Positions 1-10,123 of a DNA stretch of 64,000 nucleotides are shown one piece after another. Source of the stretch: Streptomyces sp. NRRL F-5630 (GTDB lineage: Bacteria; Actinomycetota; Actinomycetes; Streptomycetales; Streptomycetaceae); assembly GCF_000719475.1 (NCBI RefSeq), contig NZ_JOGO01000028.1, positions 1 through 64,000 of the forward strand, read 5' to 3'. The translations under genes were made by a program, and so were the position numbers. The notes beneath the pieces are model-generated. The model made no database searches, was not told where the DNA came from, and saw only the letters and a list, made by a program, of their open reading frames with translations. Positions within the stretch are counted from its first letter, which is position 1. The number at the start of each line of letters is the position of its first letter.

Positions 1-585
1 GAGGGGGTGCGGGGGTCTCGGTGGGGGATCTACTGCGGTCGGGGTGCCTTCGTCCTTGTTGCCGGGGCGGGGCCTGGCTGTCGGTGGGGCTCGTCGCCAG
101 GGCGGGGAGGGGAGGGGAGGGGTTGGTTGGGGCCCTCGCCGAAGCTTGGGGTGCCGGTTGGGGTTCCTCGCCAAAGCGGGGCGGGGGCGTCGGTTGGGGT
201 CCCTCGCCAGGGCGGGGCGGGGCGTCTCGGCTCGTGCGGGCTCCCCGCCGGGGTGGGGACCTTGGCTACCGGCGGGCGTCTCCTCGTCGCAGTGGGCGCG
301 GCTGGGCTGTCGGCCGGCGTCCGCGCGGCAGCGGGTTGGAGTTGCCGGCTCGGGGGCCCCTCACCGCAGCGGGGCTGAGGTGTGGGCAGGCATCTCCTCG
401 CCCAGGCGGGACCTGGGCCGTCGGCGGCGCCGCCTCGCTGCCTCGCCCCCGCCTTCTCGCCGCGACGGTGCCAGGGCAGCCCCCACCCTCCCTGGGGGGC
501 GACCCCAATACCAGTCTCTCGCACCCCCCACCCGCCCCGCCCCCCACCCCGCCCGATCTGTGGACAACTCCGCAAGATTCTTCAC
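1..585. repeat. Gene-free GC-rich stretch with degenerate minisatellite-like repeats
   Basis: No frame here looks coding: the overlapping open frames on both strands are low-complexity Gly/Arg/Pro products of very high GC. A degenerate unit recurs at irregular spacing. It has a GGTTGGGG-like start (near 83, 125, 156 and 192) followed by a TCGCC(A/G)(A/G)(A/G)GCGGGG-like end. The copies are 31 to 42 bp apart and diverged. I see no known mobile element or origin motif. Confidence 0.5.
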
Positions 586-614
586 CGGCTCACTCGTTGA
601 GGTGAGCCGCTTTT
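586..614 (+). terminator. Intrinsic terminator with T-tract
   Basis: A perfect 8-bp stem (586-593 pairs with 602-609, CGGCTCAC/GTGAGCCG) is followed directly by a CTTTT run, which is unusual in this GC-rich sequence. It reads on the plus strand. No coding gene lies upstream inside the window, so it either ends a transcript from beyond the left edge or attenuates a leader of the downstream ABC operon. Confidence 0.5.
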
Positions 615-828
615 CGCGCCTCCTTTCCGACCCGCCCTCGAAGGGGTGAAGTCGCAGGCGTCTCGCGGCCCCTGGAGCCCTTTCGTCGCACCACTCGGGA
701 GGGGATATCCACATGCTCGGCCGCAAATACGGTTAATGCCCTCATGTGCGTGTCGCCCGCCAAGCCCCATATTCAGGTGGGTAGTTTGCGCGGACCGATA
801 CCGCTATGGATGGGCTGGTCTCTTGCCG

Positions 829-1572
829 ATGGCCGTCGAGCCACTGATCGAACTGCGTGACGTCAACAAGTACTACGGGCAGTTGCACGTACTCCGGGAC
901 GTCTCGCTCACCGTGCATCGCGGGGAGGTGGTGGTCGTGATCGGTCCCTCCGGGTCCGGCAAGTCCACGCTCTGCCGCACGGTCAACAGGCTGGAGGCGG
1001 TCCGGTCCGGCTCCATCCTGCTCGACGGAGAGCCGCTGCCGGACGAGGGCCGAGGTCTCGCCCGGCTGCGGACCGAGGTCGGCATGGTCTTCCAGTCCTT
1101 CAACCTCTTCGCGCACAAGACCGTGCTCCAGAACGTCTCGCTCGCGCAGATCAAGGTCCGCCGCCGCAAGCGTGAGGAAGCCGACCGGCGTTCGCGCGAA
1201 CTCCTCGACCGCGTCGGGCTCGCCCCGCAGGCCGACAAGTACCCCGCACAGCTCTCCGGCGGCCAGCAGCAGCGCGTCGCGATCGCGCGGGCCCTCGCGA
1301 TGGACCCGAAGGCCCTGCTCTTCGACGAGCCGACCTCCGCGCTCGACCCCGAGATGATCAACGAGGTCCTCGACGTCATGAAACAGCTCGCCGAGTCCGG
1401 CATGACGATGGTGGTCGTCACGCACGAGATGGGGTTCGCCCGGTCCGCCGCGGACCGTGTCGTCTTCATGGACGGTGGCCGTATCGTCGAGGACCGCACG
1501 CCAGAGGACTTCTTCACCGCCCCGGAGAGCGAGCGTGCCAAGGACTTCCTCTCCAAGATCCTCAAGCACTGA
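829..1572 (+). CDS. gluA: Polar amino acid (glutamate-type) ABC transporter ATP-binding protein
   Basis: This 247-residue ATPase drives uptake by a four-gene importer. It has Walker [10 protein letters not shown] at residues 39-47, the signature LSGGQQQR at 141-148, Walker B with [11 protein letters not shown] near 162-172, and the switch His at 198, all as in the GlnQ/GluA family. The length is normal. I start it at ATG 829 because homology begins there ([11 protein letters not shown]); longer upstream frames have no family resemblance. No good ribosome site precedes 829. The stop is followed 18 bases later by the binding-protein start, so the genes form an operon with the order gluA-B-C-D. 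Glutamate as substrate is inferred from this order. Confidence 0.9.
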   Translation: MAVEPLIELRDVNKYYGQLHVLRDVSLTVHRGEVVVVIGPSGSGKSTLCRTVNRLEAVRSGSILLDGEPLPDEGRGLARLRTEVGMVFQSFNLFAHKTVLQNVSLAQIKVRRRKREEADRRSRELLDRVGLAPQADKYPAQLSGGQQQRVAIARALAMDPKALLFDEPTSALDPEMINEVLDVMKQLAESGMTMVVVTHEMGFARSAADRVVFMDGGRIVEDRTPEDFFTAPESERAKDFLSKILKH

Positions 1573-1590
1573 GTGGAGAGGAGCCCCGTC

Positions 1591-2685
1591 GTGACCAGCA
1601 CCCCCAGCCCCGGCCCCCACTCCCGCGAGCCCGAGCACCGCCACCTTGGCGCACCTTCGTGCTGCCCCTCCCACAAGCCCGAGCACAGCCACCCCCGCCA
1701 GCCCGCGCACCGCCACCCCGACACGTCTGCGTACCGCCACCCCCGCAAGCCCGCTCGCCCCCATCCCCGTGAGCCGCGCCGCCGCTCCCGCGCCGCCGTC
1801 CTCCTCCTAGCCCTCCTCTGGCTCCTCGCCGCCGCCTGCGGCAAGGAGGGCAGCCCGCCCGCGAAGGGTCCCAGCGCCGCCGAACTGCCGCGCTACCGCG
1901 TGGACACCGGCTTCCGGCTGCCCGCCTCGACGACGTGGCGCAAGGCCAAGGCGCGCGGCCGGCTCGTCGTCGGCGCCAAGGAGGACCAGCCGTACCTGGG
2001 CGAGAAGGACCCGGCGAGCGGCAGGTACAGCGGCTTCGACATCGAGATCGCGAAGATGGTCGCGGCAGGTCTCGGCTTCCCCGCGAACCGCGTCACCTTC
2101 CGCACCATCGCCTCCGCCAACCGCGAGACCTCGCTCCAGAACGGCCAGATCGACTACTACGTCGGTACGTACACGATCAACGCCAACCGCAAGAAGCTCG
2201 TCGGCTTCGCCGGGCCGTACTACATGGCAGGGCAGGGCCTGCTCGTGCGGAAGGACGAGAACGGCATCAAGGGCCCGGCCGATCTCGACGGCAAGCGTGT
2301 CTGCTCGGCGGCCGGATCGACCCCGTACCAGCGCATCCAGCACGATTACCCCAAGGCGCACCTCGTGTCGTACGACACGTACTCGATCTGCGTCGACAAC
2401 CTGCTCACCTACCAGGTCGACGCCGTCACGACCGACGACTCGATCCTGCTCGGCTACGCGGCCAAGGTGCCCGAAGAGCTGAAGGTGGTCGGCAAGCCCT
2501 TCTCGAAGGAGCCGTACGGGATCGGCGTGCCCCGCCGGGACAACGCGCTGCGCCTCGCCATCGACGGCATTCTCGCCGCGCGCGAGCGCGACGGCACCTG
2601 GAAGAAGGCGTACGACGCGACCCTCGGCCTCTCCGGTGTCCCCGCCCCGAAGCCACCACCGATCGACCGCTACCCGGCCCCCTGA
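1591..2685 (+). CDS. gluB: Glutamate-type ABC transporter substrate-binding lipoprotein with His-rich N-terminal extension
   Basis: This is an extracellular solute-binding protein of family 3 (SBP_bac_3), the receptor of the importer. The folded part starts near residue 105, with motifs such as YSGFDIEIAKMVAAGLG and QNGQIDYYVGTYTIN. A ribosome site GAGAGGAG (1576-1583) places the start at GTG 1591. A GTG at 1573 is also in frame. Before the hydrophobic signal (AAVLLLALLWL) and lipobox LAAAC (Cys 83) lies about 70 residues of His/Pro/Arg-rich 8-residue repeats. Normal lipoprotein signals have only a few residues before the hydrophobic core, and no in-frame start exists closer to it. The extension is therefore real or the product of a repeat expansion. 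Confidence 0.88.
   Translation: MTSTPSPGPHSREPEHRHLGAPSCCPSHKPEHSHPRQPAHRHPDTSAYRHPRKPARPHPREPRRRSRAAVLLLALLWLLAAACGKEGSPPAKGPSAAELPRYRVDTGFRLPASTTWRKAKARGRLVVGAKEDQPYLGEKDPASGRYSGFDIEIAKMVAAGLGFPANRVTFRTIASANRETSLQNGQIDYYVGTYTINANRKKLVGFAGPYYMAGQGLLVRKDENGIKGPADLDGKRVCSAAGSTPYQRIQHDYPKAHLVSYDTYSICVDNLLTYQVDAVTTDDSILLGYAAKVPEELKVVGKPFSKEPYGIGVPRRDNALRLAIDGILAARERDGTWKKAYDATLGLSGVPAPKPPPIDRYPAP
1630..1773 (+). repeat. 24-bp in-frame tandem repeat, six units
   Basis: Six consecutive 24-bp units begin at 1630, 1654, 1678, 1702, 1726 and 1750. Each encodes eight residues of the form P-(E/A)-H-R-H-P-R-x. Examples are PEHRHLGA, PEHSHPRQ, PAHRHPDT and PARPHPRE; the second unit (PSCCPSHK) has drifted most. 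They lie in the 5' part of gluB, before its signal peptide. Confidence 0.8.
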
Positions 2686-2810
2686 CCCGCACGGGTGCCC
2701 GCCCCCGGCGAGCGGCACCACGGGGCGCGCCACTCGGCGCGCGAACGGCACCACGCAAGGCCGGGCACCCGCCGGCAAGGCACCGCGCAGAAAGCACCCC
2801 CGGACCGCCC

Positions 2811-3455
2811 ATGGACGTACTGACCCAGAACTTCTCCGAATACGGAAAGGGTTTCCTCGGCACACTCGAACTCACCGTCTATGCCTCGCTGCTCGCCCTC
2901 GCCCTCGGCTTCGTCATGGCTTCCTTCCGGGTCGCCCCGGTCGGCAGCCTGCGGGCCTTCGGTACCGCGTGGGTCACGGTGCTGCGCAACACACCACTCA
3001 CGCTGCTCTTCTTCGCCGTGCTGCTCGGCCTGCCACGCTTCGGGCTCGTACTGCCCTTCCAGCTCTTCGCCGTGCTCGCGCTCGGCTGCTACACCTCGGC
3101 GTTCATCTGCGAGGCGCTCCGCTCGGGCATCAACACCGTGCCCAAGGGGCAGGGCGAGGCGGCGCGTTCGCTCGGCATGAGCTTCGGCCAGACCCTCACG
3201 ACGGTGATCCTCCCGCAGGCGTTCCGCTCCGTGATCCCGCCCGTGGGCTCGCAGTTGATCGCCCTCGCGAAGAACTCGGCGATCGCGGGCGCCTTCAGCG
3301 TCACCGAACTGCTCGGCACGTACAAGACGCTCAACGAACGCGGCTTCAACATCGTGTGGGTCTTCGTCTGGATCGCCGTCGGCTACCTCATCCTGACCCT
3401 CGCCATCAGTGCCCTGTTCAACTACCTCGAACACCGTTGGGGGGTGCCGCGGTGA
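2811..3455 (+). CDS. gluC: Polar amino acid ABC transporter permease
   Basis: This 214-residue inner-membrane permease of the His/Glu/Gln/Arg/opine (HEQRo) class has about five hydrophobic segments. The cytoplasmic ATPase-docking EAA loop is visible around residues 116-140 (GEAARSLGMSFGQTL, then ILPQAFRSVIPP). The start at ATG 2811 gives the expected MDVLTQNFSEYGKGFLGTLELT beginning of the family. It is 125 bases after gluB and overlaps gluD by a GTGA. With gluD it forms the membrane pore. Confidence 0.9.
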   Translation: MDVLTQNFSEYGKGFLGTLELTVYASLLALALGFVMASFRVAPVGSLRAFGTAWVTVLRNTPLTLLFFAVLLGLPRFGLVLPFQLFAVLALGCYTSAFICEALRSGINTVPKGQGEAARSLGMSFGQTLTTVILPQAFRSVIPPVGSQLIALAKNSAIAGAFSVTELLGTYKTLNERGFNIVWVFVWIAVGYLILTLAISALFNYLEHRWGVPR

Positions 3456-4348
3456 AGTCCGTCTTCTCGCGTCGCGGCGAGACCGGGGCCAGTGCCCTCT
3501 ACGACATCCCCGGGCCACGCACCCGCCGCAGGCACGCGCTCTACGGCGTGGCCGCGACCGCGGTGCTCCTCGGCCTCCTCGGCTGGCTCGTCTACCTGCT
3601 TTTCGACACCGACCAGTTCACGGCGGCCAAATGGACTCCCTTCGAGTACGTCGGCATCCAGGAGCTACTGCTGCGCGGGCTCGGCAACACGCTGAAAGCC
3701 TTCGCGATCTCGGCGGTGCTCGCCCTCGCGCTCGGCACCCTGCTCGCGGTGGGGCGCCTGTCCGAGCACCGCCTCGTCCGCTGGCCCGCGACCACGCTCG
3801 TGGAGTTCTTCCGGGCGATGCCGGTCCTCGTGATGATCTTCTTCGTCTTCATCGCGCTGAAGGTCCAGCCCCTGCCCGCCCTCGTCACCGGGCTCACGCT
3901 CTACAACGGCTCGGTGCTCGCCGAGGTGTTCCGCTCCGGGATCGCGTCCGTCGACCGCGGCCAGCGGGAGGCGGCGTACGCGCTCGGCATGCGCAAGACG
4001 CAGGTCATGGCATACGTGCTGATCCCGCAAGCGGTCCGTGCCATGCTGCCGTCGATCATCAGCCAGCTGGTCGTGGCGCTCAAGGACACCTCGCTGGGCT
4101 TCCTGATCACCTATGAGGAGTTCCTCCATGCCGGAAAACTGATCGCGTCCAACCTGGACTACGACCTGCCCTTCATCCCCGTGGTGATGGTCATCTCGCC
4201 CGTCTACATCGGGATGTGCATGCTCCTGTCCTGGCTGGCCCGGTGGCTCGCGCGCCGGGAGCGCCGCGACCCCAAGGCCAAGGCGGCCGCGACACCGGAG
4301 CCGGGCCCCGGTGCCCCGCTCCAGAACACCGCGTCCCCCGCCCACTGA
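3452..4348 (+). CDS. gluD: Polar amino acid ABC transporter permease
   Basis: The second permease of the importer has 298 residues. It starts at GTG 3452, whose TGA overlaps the gluC stop, and TTGGGGGGTG just upstream can act as ribosome site. About 45 N-terminal residues precede the first membrane helix. The EAA loop reads EAAYALGMRKTQVMAY, then LIPQAVRAMLPS. The C-terminal 30 residues are a charged Ala/Pro-rich cytoplasmic tail. No clear hairpin terminator separates it from the convergent hydrolase gene 50 bases downstream. Confidence 0.9.
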   Translation: MKSVFSRRGETGASALYDIPGPRTRRRHALYGVAATAVLLGLLGWLVYLLFDTDQFTAAKWTPFEYVGIQELLLRGLGNTLKAFAISAVLALALGTLLAVGRLSEHRLVRWPATTLVEFFRAMPVLVMIFFVFIALKVQPLPALVTGLTLYNGSVLAEVFRSGIASVDRGQREAAYALGMRKTQVMAYVLIPQAVRAMLPSIISQLVVALKDTSLGFLITYEEFLHAGKLIASNLDYDLPFIPVVMVISPVYIGMCMLLSWLARWLARRERRDPKAKAAATPEPGPGAPLQNTASPAH

Positions 4349-4397
4349 GGACGAGGGACGCAGAGGGTGGTGTGACCCGTCCGGCGCCAGCCGGGGA

Positions 4398-5963
4398 TCA
4401 CTGCTCGCGCAGCGGTACCGACAGATACGAGGGGTCGGCCGCCGGCGAGGAGAAGGTCAGCTGCGCGCCGGACGGGTTGTGCTCGACGTAGAGCGGGTCC
4501 ACCGTGTCCACGACGAGGGCGAGCTTGTGGCCCGCCGGGACGTCGTACGCCGTCGCGAAGAGGTCCACGTCGACGGCGAAGGGCTGCCCCGGGGTGCGGT
4601 CGTGGAACGTGTACGGGGCGTGGGTGACGAGTTTGCCGACGCCGAGCGGGCTCACGTCGTAGAGGTACGCGACGAAGGTGCCGTCCGCCTTCGTCGGGGT
4701 CACCGTCGTGTGCAGACGCGTCGTGCCGCGTACGTGGCGCTCGCTGCCGTACGCCGACGACTGCCACACCGCTGTCCAGGCGCGCGGAAGGAGCGGAACC
4801 GAGACGGTCGGGGGCAGCTTGACGAGCTGGTCGAGCGCGTTGGACAGGAGGGTGATACCACCGTCGGCGCCGGAGTCGAGGTTCGTGGCGATGCGCTGAC
4901 TGCCGCCGAGGTCGAGCTTCGTGTCGGCCTTGCCGACGTCCTGCCAGCTCGCGTAGTCCTCGTAACCGCCGCCCGAGCGCGAGGAGATGTGCACGGGCGC
5001 CTCGTTCTGCACGCCGTTGTCGTCGCCCTTGAGGTAGTGGTCGAGCCAGCGGCGCGTGTCGGTCCAGGTGTCGTTGGGCAGTCCGAGCAGGCCCGTCGCC
5101 TCGGACGTCGCGTGGTCACCGGGCCGGAACTCCAGGCGCTTGGGCCCGGCGAGCTTGGAGAAGAAGTCGGCGTACTGGTTGGGAGGGAAGAACGAGTCGC
5201 CCCACGCGTTGCCGAGGAAGACCGCGGGTTTGTTGCGGTTGATGCCGTCGAGATACGTCGAGGGGGAGCGGACCTTCCCCCACGCGATCATCTCGTCCTC
5301 CTTGGCCAGGTTCGAGCCGAGGAAGTCCTTCAGGATCTGCTGGAACTCGGCGCTCGGCCGTCCGGTGAGGTAGCCGAGGCCGCCGAGGAGCGCGCCCGCC
5401 ATGGCGTGCTGGGTGCGACCGCTGTAGATCGAGTCGATGAGGTCGCCCCACCCGCTCAGCGCGGCGACCGCCTTGATGCGGGGATCGTGGCCCGCCGCGA
5501 GCAGGCTGATCCCCGCCCCGTACGAGACCCCGGCCATGCCGATGCGGTCGGCGTCGGCGGACGTGTGGGCGAGCGCCCAGTCGATGACGGCCGAGGCGTC
5601 CGCGACGTCCTTCGGGCCGCCGACCTCGATCTCGCCGCCGGACTGGAGGAAGCCGCGCGAGTTGTACGTGACGACGACGTAGCCCGTCTCGGCGAGCTTC
5701 TGCGCCTGTGCCAGGTATTCGACCTGCGGTGTCGACCAGCTCGTCGGCAGGACGACGAGGGGATAGGTGCGGCTCGTGTCGGCCGGGGCGACGACGTTGC
5801 CCTTGAGGACGGTGCCGCCGTCACCGGGGATGTCGGCGAAGCGGACGGTCGGCGCGGCGGCGGAGGCGGCGGGGGCCGCGACGGCTCCTGCGGCGGCCGG
5901 CCCGGTGAGCAGGAGCGCCGCCGCGAGGACGGCGAGCGTGGGGGAGGAGCGGGGGGCGCGCAT
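4398..5963 (-). CDS. Secreted alpha/beta hydrolase of the CocE / S15 X-prolyl peptidase-like type
   Basis: This 521-residue exported serine hydrolase has a Sec-type signal peptide (LAVLAAALLLTGPAAAGA, with an AXA site near 30-37). The nucleophile elbow GVSYGAG puts the catalytic Ser at 147. Asp 256 (NAWGDSFFP) and His 284 (PGDHAT) complete the triad. The C-terminal half resembles the jelly-roll beta domain of S15/CocE proteins. Members cleave X-Pro dipeptides or hydrolyse acyl esters; the substrate here cannot be told. Its start has a good ribosome site (GAAAGGTG). A cluster of GTAAC boxes lies upstream. Confidence 0.8.
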   Translation of the reverse strand: MRAPRSSPTLAVLAAALLLTGPAAAGAVAAPAASAAAPTVRFADIPGDGGTVLKGNVVAPADTSRTYPLVVLPTSWSTPQVEYLAQAQKLAETGYVVVTYNSRGFLQSGGEIEVGGPKDVADASAVIDWALAHTSADADRIGMAGVSYGAGISLLAAGHDPRIKAVAALSGWGDLIDSIYSGRTQHAMAGALLGGLGYLTGRPSAEFQQILKDFLGSNLAKEDEMIAWGKVRSPSTYLDGINRNKPAVFLGNAWGDSFFPPNQYADFFSKLAGPKRLEFRPGDHATSEATGLLGLPNDTWTDTRRWLDHYLKGDDNGVQNEAPVHISSRSGGGYEDYASWQDVGKADTKLDLGGSQRIATNLDSGADGGITLLSNALDQLVKLPPTVSVPLLPRAWTAVWQSSAYGSERHVRGTTRLHTTVTPTKADGTFVAYLYDVSPLGVGKLVTHAPYTFHDRTPGQPFAVDVDLFATAYDVPAGHKLALVVDTVDPLYVEHNPSGAQLTFSSPAADPSYLSVPLREQ

Positions 5964-6018
5964 GGGTCACCTTTCGGCAAGGGTGAGCGACGCGGTGAGG
6001 ACCGCTAAGTGACCCGAC

Positions 6019-6073
6019 GGTAACCGGAGGTGCTTACCGGAGGTAACCGGTTGGCATGTTACGCGCGAGTAAC
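6019..6073 (-). promoter_or_regulatory. Cluster of GTnAC boxes upstream of the secreted hydrolase
   Basis: GTAAC occurs at 6020-6024, 6043-6047 and 6069-6073, and GTTAC at 6058-6062. The last two are 6 bases apart (GTTAC-GCGCGA-GTAAC), the box spacing of the Streptomyces GlnR site. The 9-mer GGTAACCGG is repeated at 6019-6027 and 6042-6050. The sites lie 56 to 110 bases before the hydrolase start. GlnR control is an inference; another regulator reading GGTAACC palindromes would fit too. Confidence 0.35.
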
Positions 6074-6161
6074 GATTGCGTGCGGGCGGGTGCGCGCGGA
6101 AGAGCGCGGAGGACGGCGGCGACCTCGGGGGTCTCGGCGGCGGTCCGGGCACGCACGGAAA

Positions 6162-6194
6162 GGCGCCCCCGGGCCCGTACGGACCGGGGGCGCC
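6162..6194 (-). terminator. Hairpin terminator after the Clp ATPase gene
   Basis: A perfect 11-bp stem pairs 6162-6172 (GGCGCCCCCGG) with 6184-6194 (CCGGGGGCGCC). It begins 16 bases past the Clp stop codon on the minus strand. There is no T-tract, as is common for this type of genome. Confidence 0.6.
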
Positions 6195-6210
6195 GCGCGG
6201 CGCGTGCCGC

Positions 6211-8754
<2,544 letters not shown>

Positions 8755-9160
8755 AGGCGCTCCCTGTGAACGGCACGCACGGATGCCGAGGCATGTGCCC
8801 TGCGTGGACGTGTCCTACTACGGGCGCATTCGCCCCCACTACCGAAACACCGCCGCATGGGGGACGCAAGCGGGGCGGCCCCGGCCCCGGACGGACGACC
8901 GCCGGTTTTCCGCGCGTGTCCCGGCCGGGCAGGGCGGTGCCGCCCGGCAGGAGCGGCAACGCGGCGAGCCGTACGAGGGCGCGAGCGGGTGCGGCCATCG
9001 CGCCCGGCGGTCGGCAGGGGGTGCGTTGCCGCTCCGGCGATCCCGGCACGCGCTCCTTCCGCCCGCGCGGCGGCCCGAGGGACCGTCCCCTACGGCACCT
9101 CGCCACCACTTGGCGATACGACGACGACCCCACCGCACTCGGTCACGCCGACGGCCGGTG
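8755..9160. other. Intergenic region with no gene seen
   Basis: These 406 bases separate two minus-strand genes. Open frames here are compositionally random (Pro/Arg/Gly-rich) and have no ribosome sites. The right part is the 3' side of the unknown membrane protein gene; the left part must hold the Clp promoter. I could not pick a convincing -10/-35 pair. Confidence 0.5.
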
Positions 9161-9916
9161 TCACGCCTCCGCGGCGTCCACGGGGGCCGTCTCCGGGGGA
9201 GCCCCGGCGCGGGTCATCGCCGCGCGCGTGACGTCGCCGATCAGTTCGACGACGTCGGGGCCGTACGCCGCCGAGTTCACGACCCGCAGCAGCAGGACGA
9301 AGGAGTCGCGGCGGTAGCGGCGGCGCAGGCGCTCCTGGTGGGTCACGAGGTAGCGCGCCGCCGCCTGGTTGTTCACCGAGCGCTGCCCGCACAGGAGGAA
9401 CACCGGACGCGTCAGTTCCTCGCGCCCCGTCGTGAGCCGCGCGAGCAGGACGTACTCGGACCGGCCGCGGTCGAGCGCGTACCGCTCGCCGTCGATGACG
9501 AACGCGTTGCGCTCGGGACTGGGGTCGCTCTCCACCCGTATCCCGGGGAGCAGGGCGGCCAGGTGCGCGGCCGTCCGGCGGTTCGAGTACGGGCCGCCCA
9601 CGCAGAACTCCGCCAGTTCGCCGAAGCCCCGCCTGGCCTCGTCGTGGGCGAGGACCTGCGCACGTGCCCCGCACTCCTTGATCAGTGCCGCGAGTTCGAG
9701 CAGCGCGTACGCGTCGAAGCGGGCGACGGCGAAGTCCGGGCCACCCGCGTCCTTGTTCACCACGAGCAGCGCCTCGCTGTGCGCGGGCAGCCCGAAGAAC
9801 TCCCTGGTACGGCCGAGGCGTCGGCGCGCGAGGAAGGCGCGCGCCGACCAGGCGAGCGCGGCGCTGAGGGCCGAGGCGAGGAGGCCGAGCAGGATGTCGC
9901 GTACGTCGTCCGTCAT
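9161..9916 (-). CDS. Unknown membrane-anchored protein
   Basis: I do not recognise this 251-residue protein with confidence. One N-terminal membrane helix (about residues 6-28) is followed by an Arg-rich stop-transfer segment, so the bulk is probably cytoplasmic. The soluble part looks like an alpha/beta fold with alternating hydrophobic strands. Segments that look conserved are [16 protein letters not shown] (about 105-120) and [19 protein letters not shown] (about 171-189); both resemble loops of a Rossmann-like nucleotide-binding fold. It stands alone between the Clp gene and a divergent gamma-glutamyltransferase gene. Codon use matches the neighbours, so I take it as real. Confidence 0.65.
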   Translation of the reverse strand: MTDDVRDILLGLLASALSAALAWSARAFLARRRLGRTREFFGLPAHSEALLVVNKDAGGPDFAVARFDAYALLELAALIKECGARAQVLAHDEARRGFGELAEFCVGGPYSNRRTAAHLAALLPGIRVESDPSPERNAFVIDGERYALDRGRSEYVLLARLTTGREELTRPVFLLCGQRSVNNQAAARYLVTHQERLRRRYRRDSFVLLLRVVNSAAYGPDVVELIGDVTRAAMTRAGAPPETAPVDAAEA

Positions 9917-10123
9917 GGCGCGCGATCGTACTGGCTCGGAGGTCCAACAGGCTGGCGAACGGCGCGGGTTGGAGTCTCTCCGCGCACCGCCGGGAGGCGG
10001 GGTGGTGCGGTGGCGGTCCCGTGTGCGTGCTGGTGGTGGGGTGCGGTTTCCCCTGGCGTCCTGGTGGTGGCGCGGGTGTCAAGTTAGTCTGCTGGGACGG
10101 CTGTTCACTGGAGGAAAGACCGG

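Noticed and set aside
8755..8860. HAIR (HspR) or ClgR box in front of the Clp gene
   Set aside because: No CTTGAGT-N7-ACTCAAG inverted repeat and no convincing ClgR motif; only a weak GGGCG/CGCCC stem.
8766..9317. Plus-strand frame of 183 codons between the Clp gene and the membrane protein gene
   Set aside because: Composition is Gly/Arg/Pro/Thr-rich and it runs antisense into a credible minus-strand gene.
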